From positions 1 to 64,000 of the forward strand of contig NZ_JACHND010000001.1 in assembly GCF_014205275.1 (NCBI RefSeq): a stretch of 64,000 nt of DNA, read 5' to 3'. How positions within the stretch are numbered: the first letter of the stretch is position 1; every line of letters starts with the position of its first letter. A model generated the notes under the pieces. That model did no database searches. It was not told the DNA's origin and worked only from the letters and a program-made list of their open reading frames with translations. Origin of the DNA: Sphaerisporangium siamense (lineage in GTDB: Bacteria; Actinomycetota; Actinomycetes; Streptosporangiales; Streptosporangiaceae). This document shows, piece by piece, positions 12,804 through 21,240 of this stretch. A program made the position numbers and the translations under genes.

Positions 12804-13300
12804 ACCGATGTTCCCTTCAGTACGCCCATGCGCTCCCGTATCCGGGCCAGCCCCCGGGCCGCCTGGCTCTTCACCGTTCCCGCCGAGCAGCCGAGCATCG
12901 CGGCGGTCTCGGCCTCCGACATGTCCTCCCAGTAGCGGAGGACGACGACCGCCCGCATCCGCGCGGGCAGGCGCCGGAGCTCCTCGATGAGCACGCCCCG
13001 CAGGTCGGGGTCGGACTCGGGGGCGGGGGTGTCGGGCGGCCGTGCGAACGTGATCTCCTGGATCACCCTCCGGCGCCGCGACCGGGAGATCGCCGCGTTG
13101 ACGACGATCTTCCTGGCGTACGCCTCGGGGTTGTCGTGGCGGATGCGCGGCCAGTGCCGGTAGACCTTCTCCAGGGCGCCCTGGGCGAGGTCCTCGGCGT
13201 CGTGGGCCGACGCGCCGCAGACGAGGATGGCCGTGCGCAGGAGCGCGGTGCTCCGGGCGGCCAGGAACTCGTCGAAGGCCGCTTCGTCTTCTTCCGTCAT
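12800..13300 (-). CDS. ECF RNA polymerase sigma factor, SigE-like family
   Basis: This is a 166-residue group 4 sigma factor. Region 2 includes ARSTALLRTAILVCG and HDAEDLAQGALEKVYRHWPR. Region 4 is RLPARMRAVVVLRYWEDMSE followed by the helix-turn-helix EAETAAMLGCSAGTVKSQAA. The phrasing of region 2 and the NPEAYARKIVVN motif fit the actinobacterial SigE subfamily. The start is ATG 13300 with GGGGA upstream. It is coupled by a 4-nt overlap to the membrane protein downstream, its likely regulator. Target genes are unknown. Confidence 0.9.
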   Translation of the reverse strand: MTEEDEAAFDEFLAARSTALLRTAILVCGASAHDAEDLAQGALEKVYRHWPRIRHDNPEAYARKIVVNAAISRSRRRRVIQEITFARPPDTPAPESDPDLRGVLIEELRRLPARMRAVVVLRYWEDMSEAETAAMLGCSAGTVKSQAARGLARIRERMGVLKGTSV

Positions 13301-13397
13301 TCGAGTCCCCTTTCGCCCTCCCAACGCGCCGGGGCCCTCGGAGGTTGAGTGCCGGGAGTGGCGCCGGGACGTGCCGCGCGTACGGCAGGATATGGAG

Positions 13398-14411
13398 ATG
13401 GCACGCCCGCTCGACCAGCTCCCCAAGGCCCATCTCCACCTGCACTTCACCGGCTCGATGCGCCACTCGACGCTTCTGGACCTCGCGCGCGAGCACGGGG
13501 TGCACCTGCCGGACGCCCTCGTGCAGGACTGGCCGCCGAGGTTGCGGGCGACGGACGAGCGCGGCTGGTTCCGCTTCCAGCGCCTGTACGACATCGCGCG
13601 CTCGGTGCTGCGCCGCGACGAGGACGTCTACCGCCTGCTGCGCGAGGCCGCGCAGGACGAGGCGGCCGAGGGGTCGCGCTGGCTGGAGATCCAGGTGGAC
13701 CCTTCGGGGTACGCCCAGCGGTTCGGCGGGCTCACCGCGACGCTGGAGCTGGTCCTCGACGCCACCGAGAAGGCCGCGCGGGAGACCGGCGTGGGCATCG
13801 GCCTGATCGTCGCGGCCAACCGCACCCGCCATCCTCTGGACGCCAAGACCCTGGCCCGGCTGGCCGGCCAGTACGCCGACAGGGGCGTGGTGGGGTTCGG
13901 GCTGTCCAACGACGAGCGGCGCGGCCGTGCCCGTGACTTCGACGGGGCCTTCCGCATCGCCAGGCGCGCCGGGCTGCTGGCCGTCCCGCACGGCGGCGAG
14001 CTGTCCGGGCCGGCGAGCGTCTCCGAGTGCGTGGACGATCTGGAGGCCGACCGCATCGGACACGGGATCCGGGCCGCCGAATCCCCGAGGCTCATGGACC
14101 GGCTGGCCGACCGGCAGATCACCTGCGAGGTGTGCCCTACCTCGAACGTGGGGCTCGGCGTCGCCAAGGGCACGGCGGACGTCCCGGTCAAGCGCCTGTT
14201 CGACGCCGGGGTGCCGATCGCGCTCGGCGCGGACGACCCGTTGCTGTTCGGCGCGCGGCTGCTGCCGCAGTACGAGCTGGCGCGCCAGGTGTACGGCTTC
14301 CGCGACGCCGAGGTGGCCGAGCTGGCCCGGCAGTCGATCCGCTTCTCGGCCGCGCCCGACTCCTACAAGAAGGAACTGCTGGCGGCGATCGACGCCTGGC
14401 TCACCCGCTGA
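13398..14411 (+). CDS. add: Adenosine deaminase
   Basis: This enzyme hydrolyses adenosine to inosine and ammonia in purine salvage. The 337-residue TIM-barrel protein has the zinc motif HLHLHFTGS at residues 12-20, HGGE at 198-201, CEVCPTSNVGLG, and the metal/catalytic pair GADDP with D279-D280. ATG 13398 has AGGA 7 nt upstream; ATG 13392 is also possible. The genomic position near the secE-nusG region agrees with Streptomyces. Some members of this superfamily act on adenine or 6-aminodeoxyfutalosine, so the exact substrate is inferred. Confidence 0.85.
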   Translation: MARPLDQLPKAHLHLHFTGSMRHSTLLDLAREHGVHLPDALVQDWPPRLRATDERGWFRFQRLYDIARSVLRRDEDVYRLLREAAQDEAAEGSRWLEIQVDPSGYAQRFGGLTATLELVLDATEKAARETGVGIGLIVAANRTRHPLDAKTLARLAGQYADRGVVGFGLSNDERRGRARDFDGAFRIARRAGLLAVPHGGELSGPASVSECVDDLEADRIGHGIRAAESPRLMDRLADRQITCEVCPTSNVGLGVAKGTADVPVKRLFDAGVPIALGADDPLLFGARLLPQYELARQVYGFRDAEVAELARQSIRFSAAPDSYKKELLAAIDAWLTR

Positions 14412-14450
14412 TCCCGTCCCGGCGGACCGGCCGGCCCGGAAGAAGGCGAA

Positions 14451-14507
14451 GGCCCGGCGGAGTGCTCCGCCGGGCCGTGCCCGCCCGGCCTCTCAGGGGC
14501 CGGGCGG
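14451..14507. terminator. Double terminator between convergent genes
   Basis: Two adjacent hairpins are present. GGCCCGGCGGAG/CTCCGCCGGGCC (12 bp, tight loop) is followed by CCGCCCGGCC/GGCCGGGCGG (10 bp). One probably serves the adenosine deaminase gene and the other the secreted-protein gene ending at 14513. Confidence 0.75.
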
Positions 14508-14512
14508 CCGCC

Positions 14513-16162
14513 TCACTGCGCGTGGATGTAGATGGTGTCGAAGACCTCCGCGAGCTTGGTGAGGTCCTGCGTGACGCCGCGCTCGGGGTCGCCGGCGTCG
14601 AAGGTCACCGCCATCCTGCCGAGCCCCTTACGGGCCTTCAGGGCCTTCCAGAGGGTGTTGTCCTTGAGCCCCTCGTCGAGGATGCGCCACACCGCGCCGT
14701 CCCAGTCCTGCCGGTGGGTCCACAGCATGACGGTCTGCACGCCCGCCTGCAGGGGCAGGTCGACGCGCAGCTTGGCCGCGGCCTCGGCCTGGGCGGCGGT
14801 GAGGTTGGTCGGGCCGCTGTGGGCCAGGCCGACCTCGCGGGCGCCGATGTGCACGCGGGTGTCCCAGCCGCGGGCCCGCACGGCGATCCACTGGTTGCGC
14901 AGCGCCTTGTCCGGTGTGACCTTCCACTTGGAGTACTCGCTGGCGAACAGGCCGCTGGAGAGGTTGACGTGGTCCACGTCGCCGGTGAGCACGTACTTCT
15001 CGACGTTGGCGCGGGTGATCAGCGGGTACTTGGTGCGCAGCGCCGCCTGGCACGGCTCGGAGGCGCCGCAGCCGAGCTCGGGGACCACCACGTCCACGGC
15101 GAGCTGCTTGCCCGCCGGCATCGCGGCGCGCAGGGCCGTCGAGGACTCCTTGACGAACTTGCGGATGTCGTCGGCGGACTTGAAGCCCCAGTAGCCGAGG
15201 TCCTGGGCGAACTTGACGCCCACGACGCCGGGCCTGCTCGCCTGCGCGGCCAGCGAGGCGACGGCGGCGTCGAACTGCTCCTTGCCCGCCGTCCACGCCG
15301 GGGCCAGCTCGCTCTCGACCCACACGCGCATGCCGAGCTTGACGGCCGCGGCGGCGGCCTTGCCGGTGGCGTCGTTCGGCGGCGTGAGGGTCTGCTTGTC
15401 CGTGGTCGTGGTGCGCGGCGCGGTGGAGGCGTCGGGGCGCGGGTCGGCCTGGCCGGTCGGCTCGGGGTCGGCGGGCGCGGACGGCTCGGCGGACGTCTCG
15501 TTCTCGGGCAGGGCGTTGGTCTGGTTCTCGGTCTGGTTCTGGGTCTCGTCCGTCGACAGCGGCTGTCCCTCGTCGGGGCCGGTGGAGTTCTCGACGACGG
15601 GCGCCTGGTTCTCCTCGACGGGGGCGCCGTTCACGTCGTTGCCCGCTTGCGGGCTCGACGACGGGCCGGGCGTGCCGTTCTGCTTGTCGGAGGTCGTGCT
15701 GCCCTCACCGCGCGTGCAGTCGTACTCGCCGCCGAGACACGCCTTGGACGGAGGGTTGGTGGGGTTGCCGTCGGTGTCCTTGCAGACGTACTTGCCGACG
15801 CTCTGGTCGTACTTGCACAGGACCTGGTCCTTGTCGGCGCAGTCCTGCATGCCGGGACCCTTGTTGTTCTTGTCCTTGCAGAACAGCACCGGGCCGGGGA
15901 AGGGGACCGCCTCCTCCAGCTTCTTGTTCCCGTCCTGGGTCCAGAAGCGGACGACGTCGAGCGCGTCCCGCGGGGTCTCGGCCATCCAGGAGCAGTACAT
16001 GTACTCGGGGGTGCCGGTGCCGAGGATCTCGTCGCACTGGTTGTTCACGCCCTCGGGCGTGGACGGCGCGGCGAGGGCCATGCCGGTGGGGATGCCTATG
16101 GTCAGCGTGAGAAGCACCGCGACGAGCGCGATGATCCATTCGCGTTTGCGAAGCCGGGGCAT
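14513..16162 (-). CDS. Large secreted protein of unknown function with a possible TIM-barrel domain
   Basis: This 549-residue protein has an N-terminal signal/anchor helix (about residues 7-31, ending in an Ala-rich site). A Cys-rich segment follows at about 35-150, with roughly eight Cys (NNQCDEI, YMYCSW, LFCKDKNNK, KACLGGEYDC). Next is a long Asn/Gln/Glu/Pro-rich linker (QNQTENQTNALPENETSAE), then a roughly 280-residue C-terminal domain (GMRVWVESELAPAW, GVVGVKFAQDLGYWGF, LAVDVVVPELGC, TVMLWTHRQDW). The alternating strand/helix pattern suggests a glycosidase-like TIM barrel, but I cannot name a family. The next gene upstream on the same strand is the sigma-BACON chimera 32 nt away, so the two may share an operon. 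Confidence 0.6.
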   Translation of the reverse strand: MPRLRKREWIIALVAVLLTLTIGIPTGMALAAPSTPEGVNNQCDEILGTGTPEYMYCSWMAETPRDALDVVRFWTQDGNKKLEEAVPFPGPVLFCKDKNNKGPGMQDCADKDQVLCKYDQSVGKYVCKDTDGNPTNPPSKACLGGEYDCTRGEGSTTSDKQNGTPGPSSSPQAGNDVNGAPVEENQAPVVENSTGPDEGQPLSTDETQNQTENQTNALPENETSAEPSAPADPEPTGQADPRPDASTAPRTTTTDKQTLTPPNDATGKAAAAAVKLGMRVWVESELAPAWTAGKEQFDAAVASLAAQASRPGVVGVKFAQDLGYWGFKSADDIRKFVKESSTALRAAMPAGKQLAVDVVVPELGCGASEPCQAALRTKYPLITRANVEKYVLTGDVDHVNLSSGLFASEYSKWKVTPDKALRNQWIAVRARGWDTRVHIGAREVGLAHSGPTNLTAAQAEAAAKLRVDLPLQAGVQTVMLWTHRQDWDGAVWRILDEGLKDNTLWKALKARKGLGRMAVTFDAGDPERGVTQDLTKLAEVFDTIYIHAQ

Positions 16163-16194
16163 ACGCGGTCTCTCCTCGTTCTTGGCGGGGGTTC

Positions 16195-17925
16195 CTAGCG
16201 GGGGACGGGGCAGGGCTTCACGTAGGTGATCGTCACGCCGACGCTTCCGGAGCCCGCGGTGCCCTTGTTGTCACCGGTCCAGGAGATGGACAGCGACGTG
16301 CTGAGCGGCTTTCCGCAGTTCTCCTCGCCCGTTCCCGAGTTGACGGAGAACTGGATCGTCGTGCTCTCGCCGTCGGCGACACGTCCGCTGCCCGGCGAGA
16401 CGTTGACCATCGTCCCCGCGGCCGTCCAGTTGATCGAGCCGCGCTGCGACCGCACGGAGACCGAACCCTGGCGGGTGGTGCCCACGTCCACCGAGCCGGT
16501 GGAGGCGGCGAACTGCGGAGGGGGCGGTGGCGGGGGCGGAGGCGGCGGAGGGGGCGGCTGGGAGGACTGCTTGGCCTGCGGCTGGGAGGACTGCTTGGGG
16601 GCCGAGGTGGGCCGTGAGGTCTGTTTCGGCGGGGGCGGCGGGCCGTTCGGGCCGTCCGCCGACGGCGGGTCCGTGCGCCGGGGCTTGGCCGACGGGCTCG
16701 CGGAGGGGCGGGAGCTGCTCGACGGCGGCGAGGCCATGGGCGCCGAGGACGTCGGCAGCGTCACGCCGGGCTGCCGGACGCCGCCGGTGCCGGTCGGCGC
16801 GGCGGAGCCCACCGGCGTGCCCCCGGTGGCCACGGGCGGCGGAGGAGGGGAGTCCACGAGTGCCGGCAGCGATTCGCCCGGCGAGACGACGATCGTGCCG
16901 CCCGCCGCCTCCACGTCGACCGGCGCGGTGCCGCTGGGCGCGAAGATCAGCGACCAGATCGCGCCCGCGGAGACGACCGAGGCGAGGGTGACGAGCGCGA
17001 CGCGTCCCCAGCGGATGCGGCTCTCGGGGTCGTCGGCGTCGGGGTCGGGCTCCCAGAACTCGGGCTGGGACGCGGCGGCCTCCGCCTTCTTCTCGGGCGT
17101 GAACCCCTCTTCGACGGTGAGCGGGGCCTCGGGAGGGGGCGGGTCCTCCAGGGCGTCGGGCTGCACGGGGAAGCCGTCGGGGTGCCAGCTCTCGGTGCGG
17201 GTCTCGGCGGCGGTGAAGGAGGCGTCGGCGCCGGAGAAGAGCCGTTCCATGGGGGCCGGGCTGGCGAGGATGGGCATGCGCGTCATCAGTGCCGTGATCG
17301 TCACCCCGGCCTTGGCGGCCCCGCAGTCCTTGCAGGAGCGGATGTGCCGGGTGATGTGGGCGCGCAGCAGCCGCGTCGGCGACGCGGCCCACGACTTCAC
17401 GAGGCCGGGCAGCACCGAGCAGCGCGGGTCGGCGCTGCGCGCGTCCACGACGGCGGCCAGCCACTGCTCGGCGTTCTTCCGGCCCGTGCGGGCCGCGGAC
17501 TCCACGGCGTCGACCGAGATGTCCAGAACCCTGGCGACCTCGTCGGACTTGAGGCCGTGCCGCAGGGTCAGGTCGAGGATCTCGCGTTCGCGCGACTCCA
17601 GGCAGGCGAGCACCTCGACGCCCAGTTCCGGCGAGCCGCCACGCCCCTGGCGGGCGTAGGAGCCGGTGTGGGTCACGCCGGCGAGCCGGGACTGGCACTC
17701 CGCCCGGGCCAGGGAGTACATCCAGGCGCGCAGGCGGGTCGCGTCGTACAGGCGGTCGGTGTGGGCGACGGCCCCGTGCAGGGCTCCGACCGTCGCCGAA
17801 AGAGCGTCGTCGTCGTCCAGCAGGGATTGGCAGTAGTCGTAGAGATGATCTCCGTACTCGCGGCACAACCGCTCCAGAGCGGCGGGATCATCCCTCCTCA
17901 GCACGGGACTCAGCTCTCCTGACAT
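16195..17925 (-). CDS. Membrane-tethered sigma-factor-like protein with zinc motif and extracellular BACON-like domain
   Basis: This 576-residue chimera has five parts: (1) a sigma region-2-like segment (about 14-82, LERLCREYGDHLYDYCQSLL); (2) a region-4-like helix-turn-helix (about 110-158, SREREILDLTLRHGLKSDEV); (3) an anti-sigma-type zinc motif H194-x3-C198-x2-C201; (4) one membrane helix (about 306-328); and (5) a Ser/Pro spacer with a run of 14 prolines and a C-terminal BACON/Ig-like beta domain (GSVDVGTTRQGSVSV, CGKPLSTSLSISW). ECF families with long C-terminal extensions including carbohydrate-binding-like domains are known in actinobacteria. The ATG at 17925 lacks a clear ribosome site. 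A divergent proline-rich membrane protein starts about 210 nt away. Surface sensing linked to transcription is inference. Confidence 0.75.
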   Translation of the reverse strand: MSGELSPVLRRDDPAALERLCREYGDHLYDYCQSLLDDDDALSATVGALHGAVAHTDRLYDATRLRAWMYSLARAECQSRLAGVTHTGSYARQGRGGSPELGVEVLACLESREREILDLTLRHGLKSDEVARVLDISVDAVESAARTGRKNAEQWLAAVVDARSADPRCSVLPGLVKSWAASPTRLLRAHITRHIRSCKDCGAAKAGVTITALMTRMPILASPAPMERLFSGADASFTAAETRTESWHPDGFPVQPDALEDPPPPEAPLTVEEGFTPEKKAEAAASQPEFWEPDPDADDPESRIRWGRVALVTLASVVSAGAIWSLIFAPSGTAPVDVEAAGGTIVVSPGESLPALVDSPPPPPVATGGTPVGSAAPTGTGGVRQPGVTLPTSSAPMASPPSSSSRPSASPSAKPRRTDPPSADGPNGPPPPPKQTSRPTSAPKQSSQPQAKQSSQPPPPPPPPPPPPPPQFAASTGSVDVGTTRQGSVSVRSQRGSINWTAAGTMVNVSPGSGRVADGESTTIQFSVNSGTGEENCGKPLSTSLSISWTGDNKGTAGSGSVGVTITYVKPCPVPR

Positions 17926-18137
17926 GGTTGCAAATGATAAATCTGGTACCGGCAAAGCAGTCAGAAATATACGGGAGGATGCCTCAGCTTCTGATATCAC
18001 TTTTGTTACATAACAAACTTCTATACTCTGTTGACTGTCTTGACGTCTTAACCTCCCCATGAATGCACATGTAGTGACGAATCACCGCATTGTGCAAGAG
18101 AAGCCGACGCCCACCCCGCCCCGGAGACGAGAGCACC

Positions 18138-18794
18138 GTGTCAGACAGCTGGGAGGATCCGCCGCGGCGTCGTCCCCCGTACGCCAAGGATTCAACGGGC
18201 GGACGTCCGGCGGACGAACGATGGCGTACGTGGGAAACCTCGCTCGACCTGGAGGGCGAGGAGGAGCCCTCCCTGTGGCGCAGGCTCGGCGGCGACCGGC
18301 GCGGCGGCATCGTGATCGGCCTCATCCTGCTGCTCGCCGCGGCTCTCGGGATCTGGTTCGCGCTGCCGGAGTCCTCCGGCGGGTCCGGCGTCCCGGCCGC
18401 CGTGCGGACGGACCTCCCGGGCGCCGGCTCGGGCGCCGCGCAGACGTCCCCCACGGGGGCCTCCTTCGGCATCGAGTCCCCGCCTCCCCCGCCGGTGATC
18501 ACCCCCAAGGCCCCCGGGAAGACCACGGCCGCGCGCCCGCGCCGTACCGCGGTGCCGCCCCCGCCCGCCTCCTCGGCGCCCTCGCGCCCGCCCGTCCCCC
18601 GCACGAGCGCCACCCCGCGCCGGACGTCGAAGCCGACCCCCAAGCCGACGCACCGGCGGACGAGGAAGCCCGTGCCCACCACCGGGCCCACCGCTCCCCC
18701 GCCGCCCCCGAGCTCGTCCCGCCCCACCTCCCGCCCGACGCGCACCACGCCGCAGACGGGCCCGAGCGTCCCCCCGCCCCCGCCGGGAGGATGA
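18138..18794 (+). CDS. Single-pass membrane protein with proline-rich exterior
   Basis: This 218-residue protein starts at GTG 18138, with GGAGACGAGA upstream. It has a charged cytoplasmic N-terminus with WEDPPRRRPPY and WRTWETSLDLEGEEEPSLW, one membrane helix (about 58-77, GGIVIGLILLLAAALGIWF), and an outer part of low complexity made of Pro, Thr, Ser and basic residues (TPKPTHRRTRKPVPTTG). No family is recognised. It is divergent from the sigma-BACON gene and shares its roughly 210-nt promoter region, which is unusually AT-rich for this genome. It may be a partner, a wall-spanning anchor or a decoy; the function is unknown. Confidence 0.6.
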   Translation: MSDSWEDPPRRRPPYAKDSTGGRPADERWRTWETSLDLEGEEEPSLWRRLGGDRRGGIVIGLILLLAAALGIWFALPESSGGSGVPAAVRTDLPGAGSGAAQTSPTGASFGIESPPPPPVITPKAPGKTTAARPRRTAVPPPPASSAPSRPPVPRTSATPRRTSKPTPKPTHRRTRKPVPTTGPTAPPPPPSSSRPTSRPTRTTPQTGPSVPPPPPGG

Positions 18795-18829
18795 CGCCCC
18801 GCGACGGCGGCAGGTGACGGCCCGCGGCC

Positions 18830-19594
18830 TCAGCGGAGCGACTCGGCGACGCGGCGGGCGCGGTCGAGCTCCGCGGGGCCTTCGAGGCGGTAGGCGACCC
18901 CGCCGCGCCGCCAGATCAGCGTGGGGGCGGCGGCGCGGGGCAGCGTGCGGGTCGAGCCGTCGCCGGGCAGGTACGTCACCTGGTGCGGCCCGCTGATCCA
19001 CCAGCCCTCGGCCGTGCCCACCACGACCTCCTCGGGGAACGGCGCGCCGAGGTCCTTGCGCCACATGGGGGTCAGGACGCCGTCGTAGGCGTCCAGCCGC
19101 ACGCCGGGCCAGAACAGCGACACCACGCGGCCCCCGTCGCTCACCCGCACGTCCCGCGTCTCGCCGAGCGCGGCGGGGACGGCGAACGGCAACCGCACCA
19201 GGCGGCGGGCCTCGTCGAGGGTCACCCTCCGCTCGCCGGGCAGCGGGCTCGGGACCCCGCGGGGCGGCGGAGGCGGCTCCTCGCCGATGTGCGCCTCGAT
19301 GCCCGCGAAGCGCAGGACGGCTCCCACGGCGGCCTGCCCCTGCGGGGTGAGCCCGACGAGCAGGGCGACGACCGCCGCCACGCCCGCGGCCCCCCATCGC
19401 CACGTCCGCCGCCGCCCCGGACGCTCCGGCCGGCGCGGTTTGAGCGAACCGGCACGCTCCGGCCCCTCCAGGCGTGCCCGCACGGCCCGCGCCACGTCGG
19501 CGGGCGGCGGCTCGGGAACGCGGAGGGCCTCGCCGAGCGCGCGCAGCTCGGCCTCCATCTCCTCAGCGCCGCCGGCGTCGTCAGGAGAGTTCAT
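18830..19594 (-). CDS. Putative anti-sigma factor / sigma-associated membrane protein
   Basis: This 254-residue protein has a cytoplasmic N-terminus with MEAELRALGEALRVPEPPPA and VARAVRARLEG, a pattern common in anti-sigma regulators of ECF factors. One membrane helix follows (about 67-83), then an extracytoplasmic domain (GERRVTLDEARRLV, FPEEVVVGTAEGWWISG, HQVTYLPG). It overlaps the upstream sigma gene by 14 nt, so expression is coupled. No zinc-binding HxxxCxxC is present. It is a second, unrelated-looking sigma/anti-sigma pair in this window. Confidence 0.7.
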   Translation of the reverse strand: MNSPDDAGGAEEMEAELRALGEALRVPEPPPADVARAVRARLEGPERAGSLKPRRPERPGRRRTWRWGAAGVAAVVALLVGLTPQGQAAVGAVLRFAGIEAHIGEEPPPPPRGVPSPLPGERRVTLDEARRLVRLPFAVPAALGETRDVRVSDGGRVVSLFWPGVRLDAYDGVLTPMWRKDLGAPFPEEVVVGTAEGWWISGPHQVTYLPGDGSTRTLPRAAAPTLIWRRGGVAYRLEGPAELDRARRVAESLR

Positions 19595-20090
19595 GGCCCA
19601 CCTCCTTCCGCAGCCTGGCGAGCCCCCGGAACGTGCGGGACTTCACCGAACCGAGCGGCCAGCCGAGCACCTCGGCGGTCTCGGCCTCGGACAACTGCAG
19701 GAAATACCTGCAGACCACCGCCTGCCGTTCCCGCTCGGGCAGCGCCCGCACGGCCTCCAGCAGCCGGGCGCGCCGGTCGCCCGCGATGGCGACCCCCTCG
19801 GGGTCGTCGGGCACCCGGGTCTCCGGCTCGACGCCGATCTTGAGCACCAGGTCGTTCCTGCGTCCGCGCGAGCGGGTGAGATCGTGGGTCAGGTTGGCGA
19901 CGATCCTGAGCAGCCACGGCTTGAACGCGGCATCCCTCCGGAAGCCGGACAAATACCGAAATGCTCTGACGAAGGCCTCCTGGACCACGTCCTCGGCCTC
20001 GTCACCCGCGCCGAGCAGCGCGGCCGTACGGTGGGCCACCGCACTGTAGCGCGTGACCAGCACCTCATAGGCGGCGAGGTCCCCGGCCAA
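19581..20090 (-). CDS. ECF RNA polymerase sigma factor
   Basis: This 169-residue group 4 sigma factor has region 2 (YEVLVTRYSAVAHRTAALLG, EDVVQEAFVRAFRYLSGF), KPWLLRIVANL, and region 4 with PERERQAVVCRYFLQLSEAE and the helix-turn-helix AEVLGWPLGSVKSRTFRGL. The only start codon found in the open frame is TTG 20090, which falls inside the usual SLAGD motif and has a weak ribosome site. The in-frame upstream codons back to a TGA still look sigma-like (SEELPTDDDEAITRS), so the true start may be a non-standard codon. It is coupled to the downstream membrane protein. Confidence 0.85.
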   Translation of the reverse strand: MAGDLAAYEVLVTRYSAVAHRTAALLGAGDEAEDVVQEAFVRAFRYLSGFRRDAAFKPWLLRIVANLTHDLTRSRGRRNDLVLKIGVEPETRVPDDPEGVAIAGDRRARLLEAVRALPERERQAVVCRYFLQLSEAETAEVLGWPLGSVKSRTFRGLARLRKEVGHELS

Positions 20091-20326
20091 GGACCGGGTT
20101 ATCGCCTCGTCGTCGTCCGTCGGGAGCTCCTCGGAGTGCGCCTTCGCGGCAGAAAGGTAGTTCGCCCGGCCGCCGTTCGCAAAGGATCAGCATGACCCGT
20201 TTCCCGTGCCGCTACGGGGGAACTCGGACTTCTCGCGCGGGCGGGCCGGTAGACTCGGAGGCCATCCGTGACCGTGGCACCCGACCGGGGCCGCGGTCTT
20301 CGAGTGAACGAGGCTGGGCGGGACGC

Positions 20327-21058
20327 ATGTCTGGGTATGACCGCGTGGTGCAACCGGCGGCCGGCGACGAGGCTCTGGAGAACCACCTCGGCGGCGACGA
20401 GGCCAAGAACTACCGGCGGTACGAGTACGACATGGTCGCCCCGCACGTCGGCAGGTCGATGCTCGAGATCGGCTCGGGTCTCGGCCACTTCGCCGAGCAG
20501 TTCCTGCCGCGCCTCGACCGCCTGGTGGTGAGCGACTTCGACCCCTACTGCGTCGAGCAGCTCGCCAAGCGGTTCGAGGGCCGCGACGACATCCAGGTCC
20601 TGCGGTTCGGCCTGCCCACCGAGATCCCGCTCGCCGAGCCGGTCGACACGGTCGTCATGATGAACGTCCTCGAACACATCGAGGAGGACGTCGAGGCCCT
20701 GCGCTCCCTGGCCAAGGTGACCGCGCCGGGCGGGCGCATCATCATCTGGGTGCCCGGTTACATGCAGCTCTACGGCGACTTCGACCGCAAGGTCGGCCAC
20801 GTCACCCGCTACACCCCCGCCACCCTGGGCCGCACGGTCAGGGCGGCCGGGCTGAAGCCCGCGGTGCTCAAGCCGATCAACTTCCTCGGCGGCATCGCCT
20901 GGTGGGCGGCCGTCCGCCGCGGCGGCGTCGGCTACCCCGACCCGCGCCTGGTCAAGATCTACGACCGCACGGTGGTGCCGACCACCCGCTTCATCGAGCG
21001 CTTCATCCGCCCGCCCTTCGGCCAGACCGTCTTCTGCGTGGCCCGCGTCCCGCACTGA
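20327..21058 (+). CDS. Class I SAM-dependent methyltransferase
   Basis: This 243-residue protein carries the SAM-binding glycine motif MLEIGSGLGHFAEQF, the acidic strand VVSDFDPYCVEQL, and post-motif NVLEHIEEDVEALRSLAKVT followed by PGGRIIIWVPG. It resembles methyltransferases found with glycosyltransferases and lipid-linked sugar genes; the acceptor cannot be told from sequence. I chose ATG 20327 (MSGYDRVVQPAAGDEALENH), where GCGGGA gives a plausible site; an ATG at 20192 would add a low-complexity extension. It appears to be monocistronic. Confidence 0.8.
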   Translation: MSGYDRVVQPAAGDEALENHLGGDEAKNYRRYEYDMVAPHVGRSMLEIGSGLGHFAEQFLPRLDRLVVSDFDPYCVEQLAKRFEGRDDIQVLRFGLPTEIPLAEPVDTVVMMNVLEHIEEDVEALRSLAKVTAPGGRIIIWVPGYMQLYGDFDRKVGHVTRYTPATLGRTVRAAGLKPAVLKPINFLGGIAWWAAVRRGGVGYPDPRLVKIYDRTVVPTTRFIERFIRPPFGQTVFCVARVPH

Positions 21059-21240
21059 CGCCGGCTCTCGGCGATATCACAGGGTTTCCTCCTGCTTCTC
21101 CTAGCGGCGTGGGCTGAGCTGCCGCCATGAGACTCGTCTCCACGGTGCTCGTCCCCGCCCGGCAGCGCGACGGCCTGACCTTGGCCTGGGCGACGAGCCC
21201 GGATACTGGAGTCCGGCAGAACGGTGCGAAGTGAGCAGGC

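Noticed and set aside
14027-16198. A 723-codon plus-strand frame over the secreted-protein gene
   Set aside because: Low-complexity Arg/Gly/Leu shadow without ribosome site; the minus-strand protein has signal peptide and domains.
21127-21234. 35-codon ORF (MRLVSTVLVPARQRDG...) just before the response regulator
   Set aside because: No ribosome site or family; it more likely belongs to the promoter/leader of the two-component operon.
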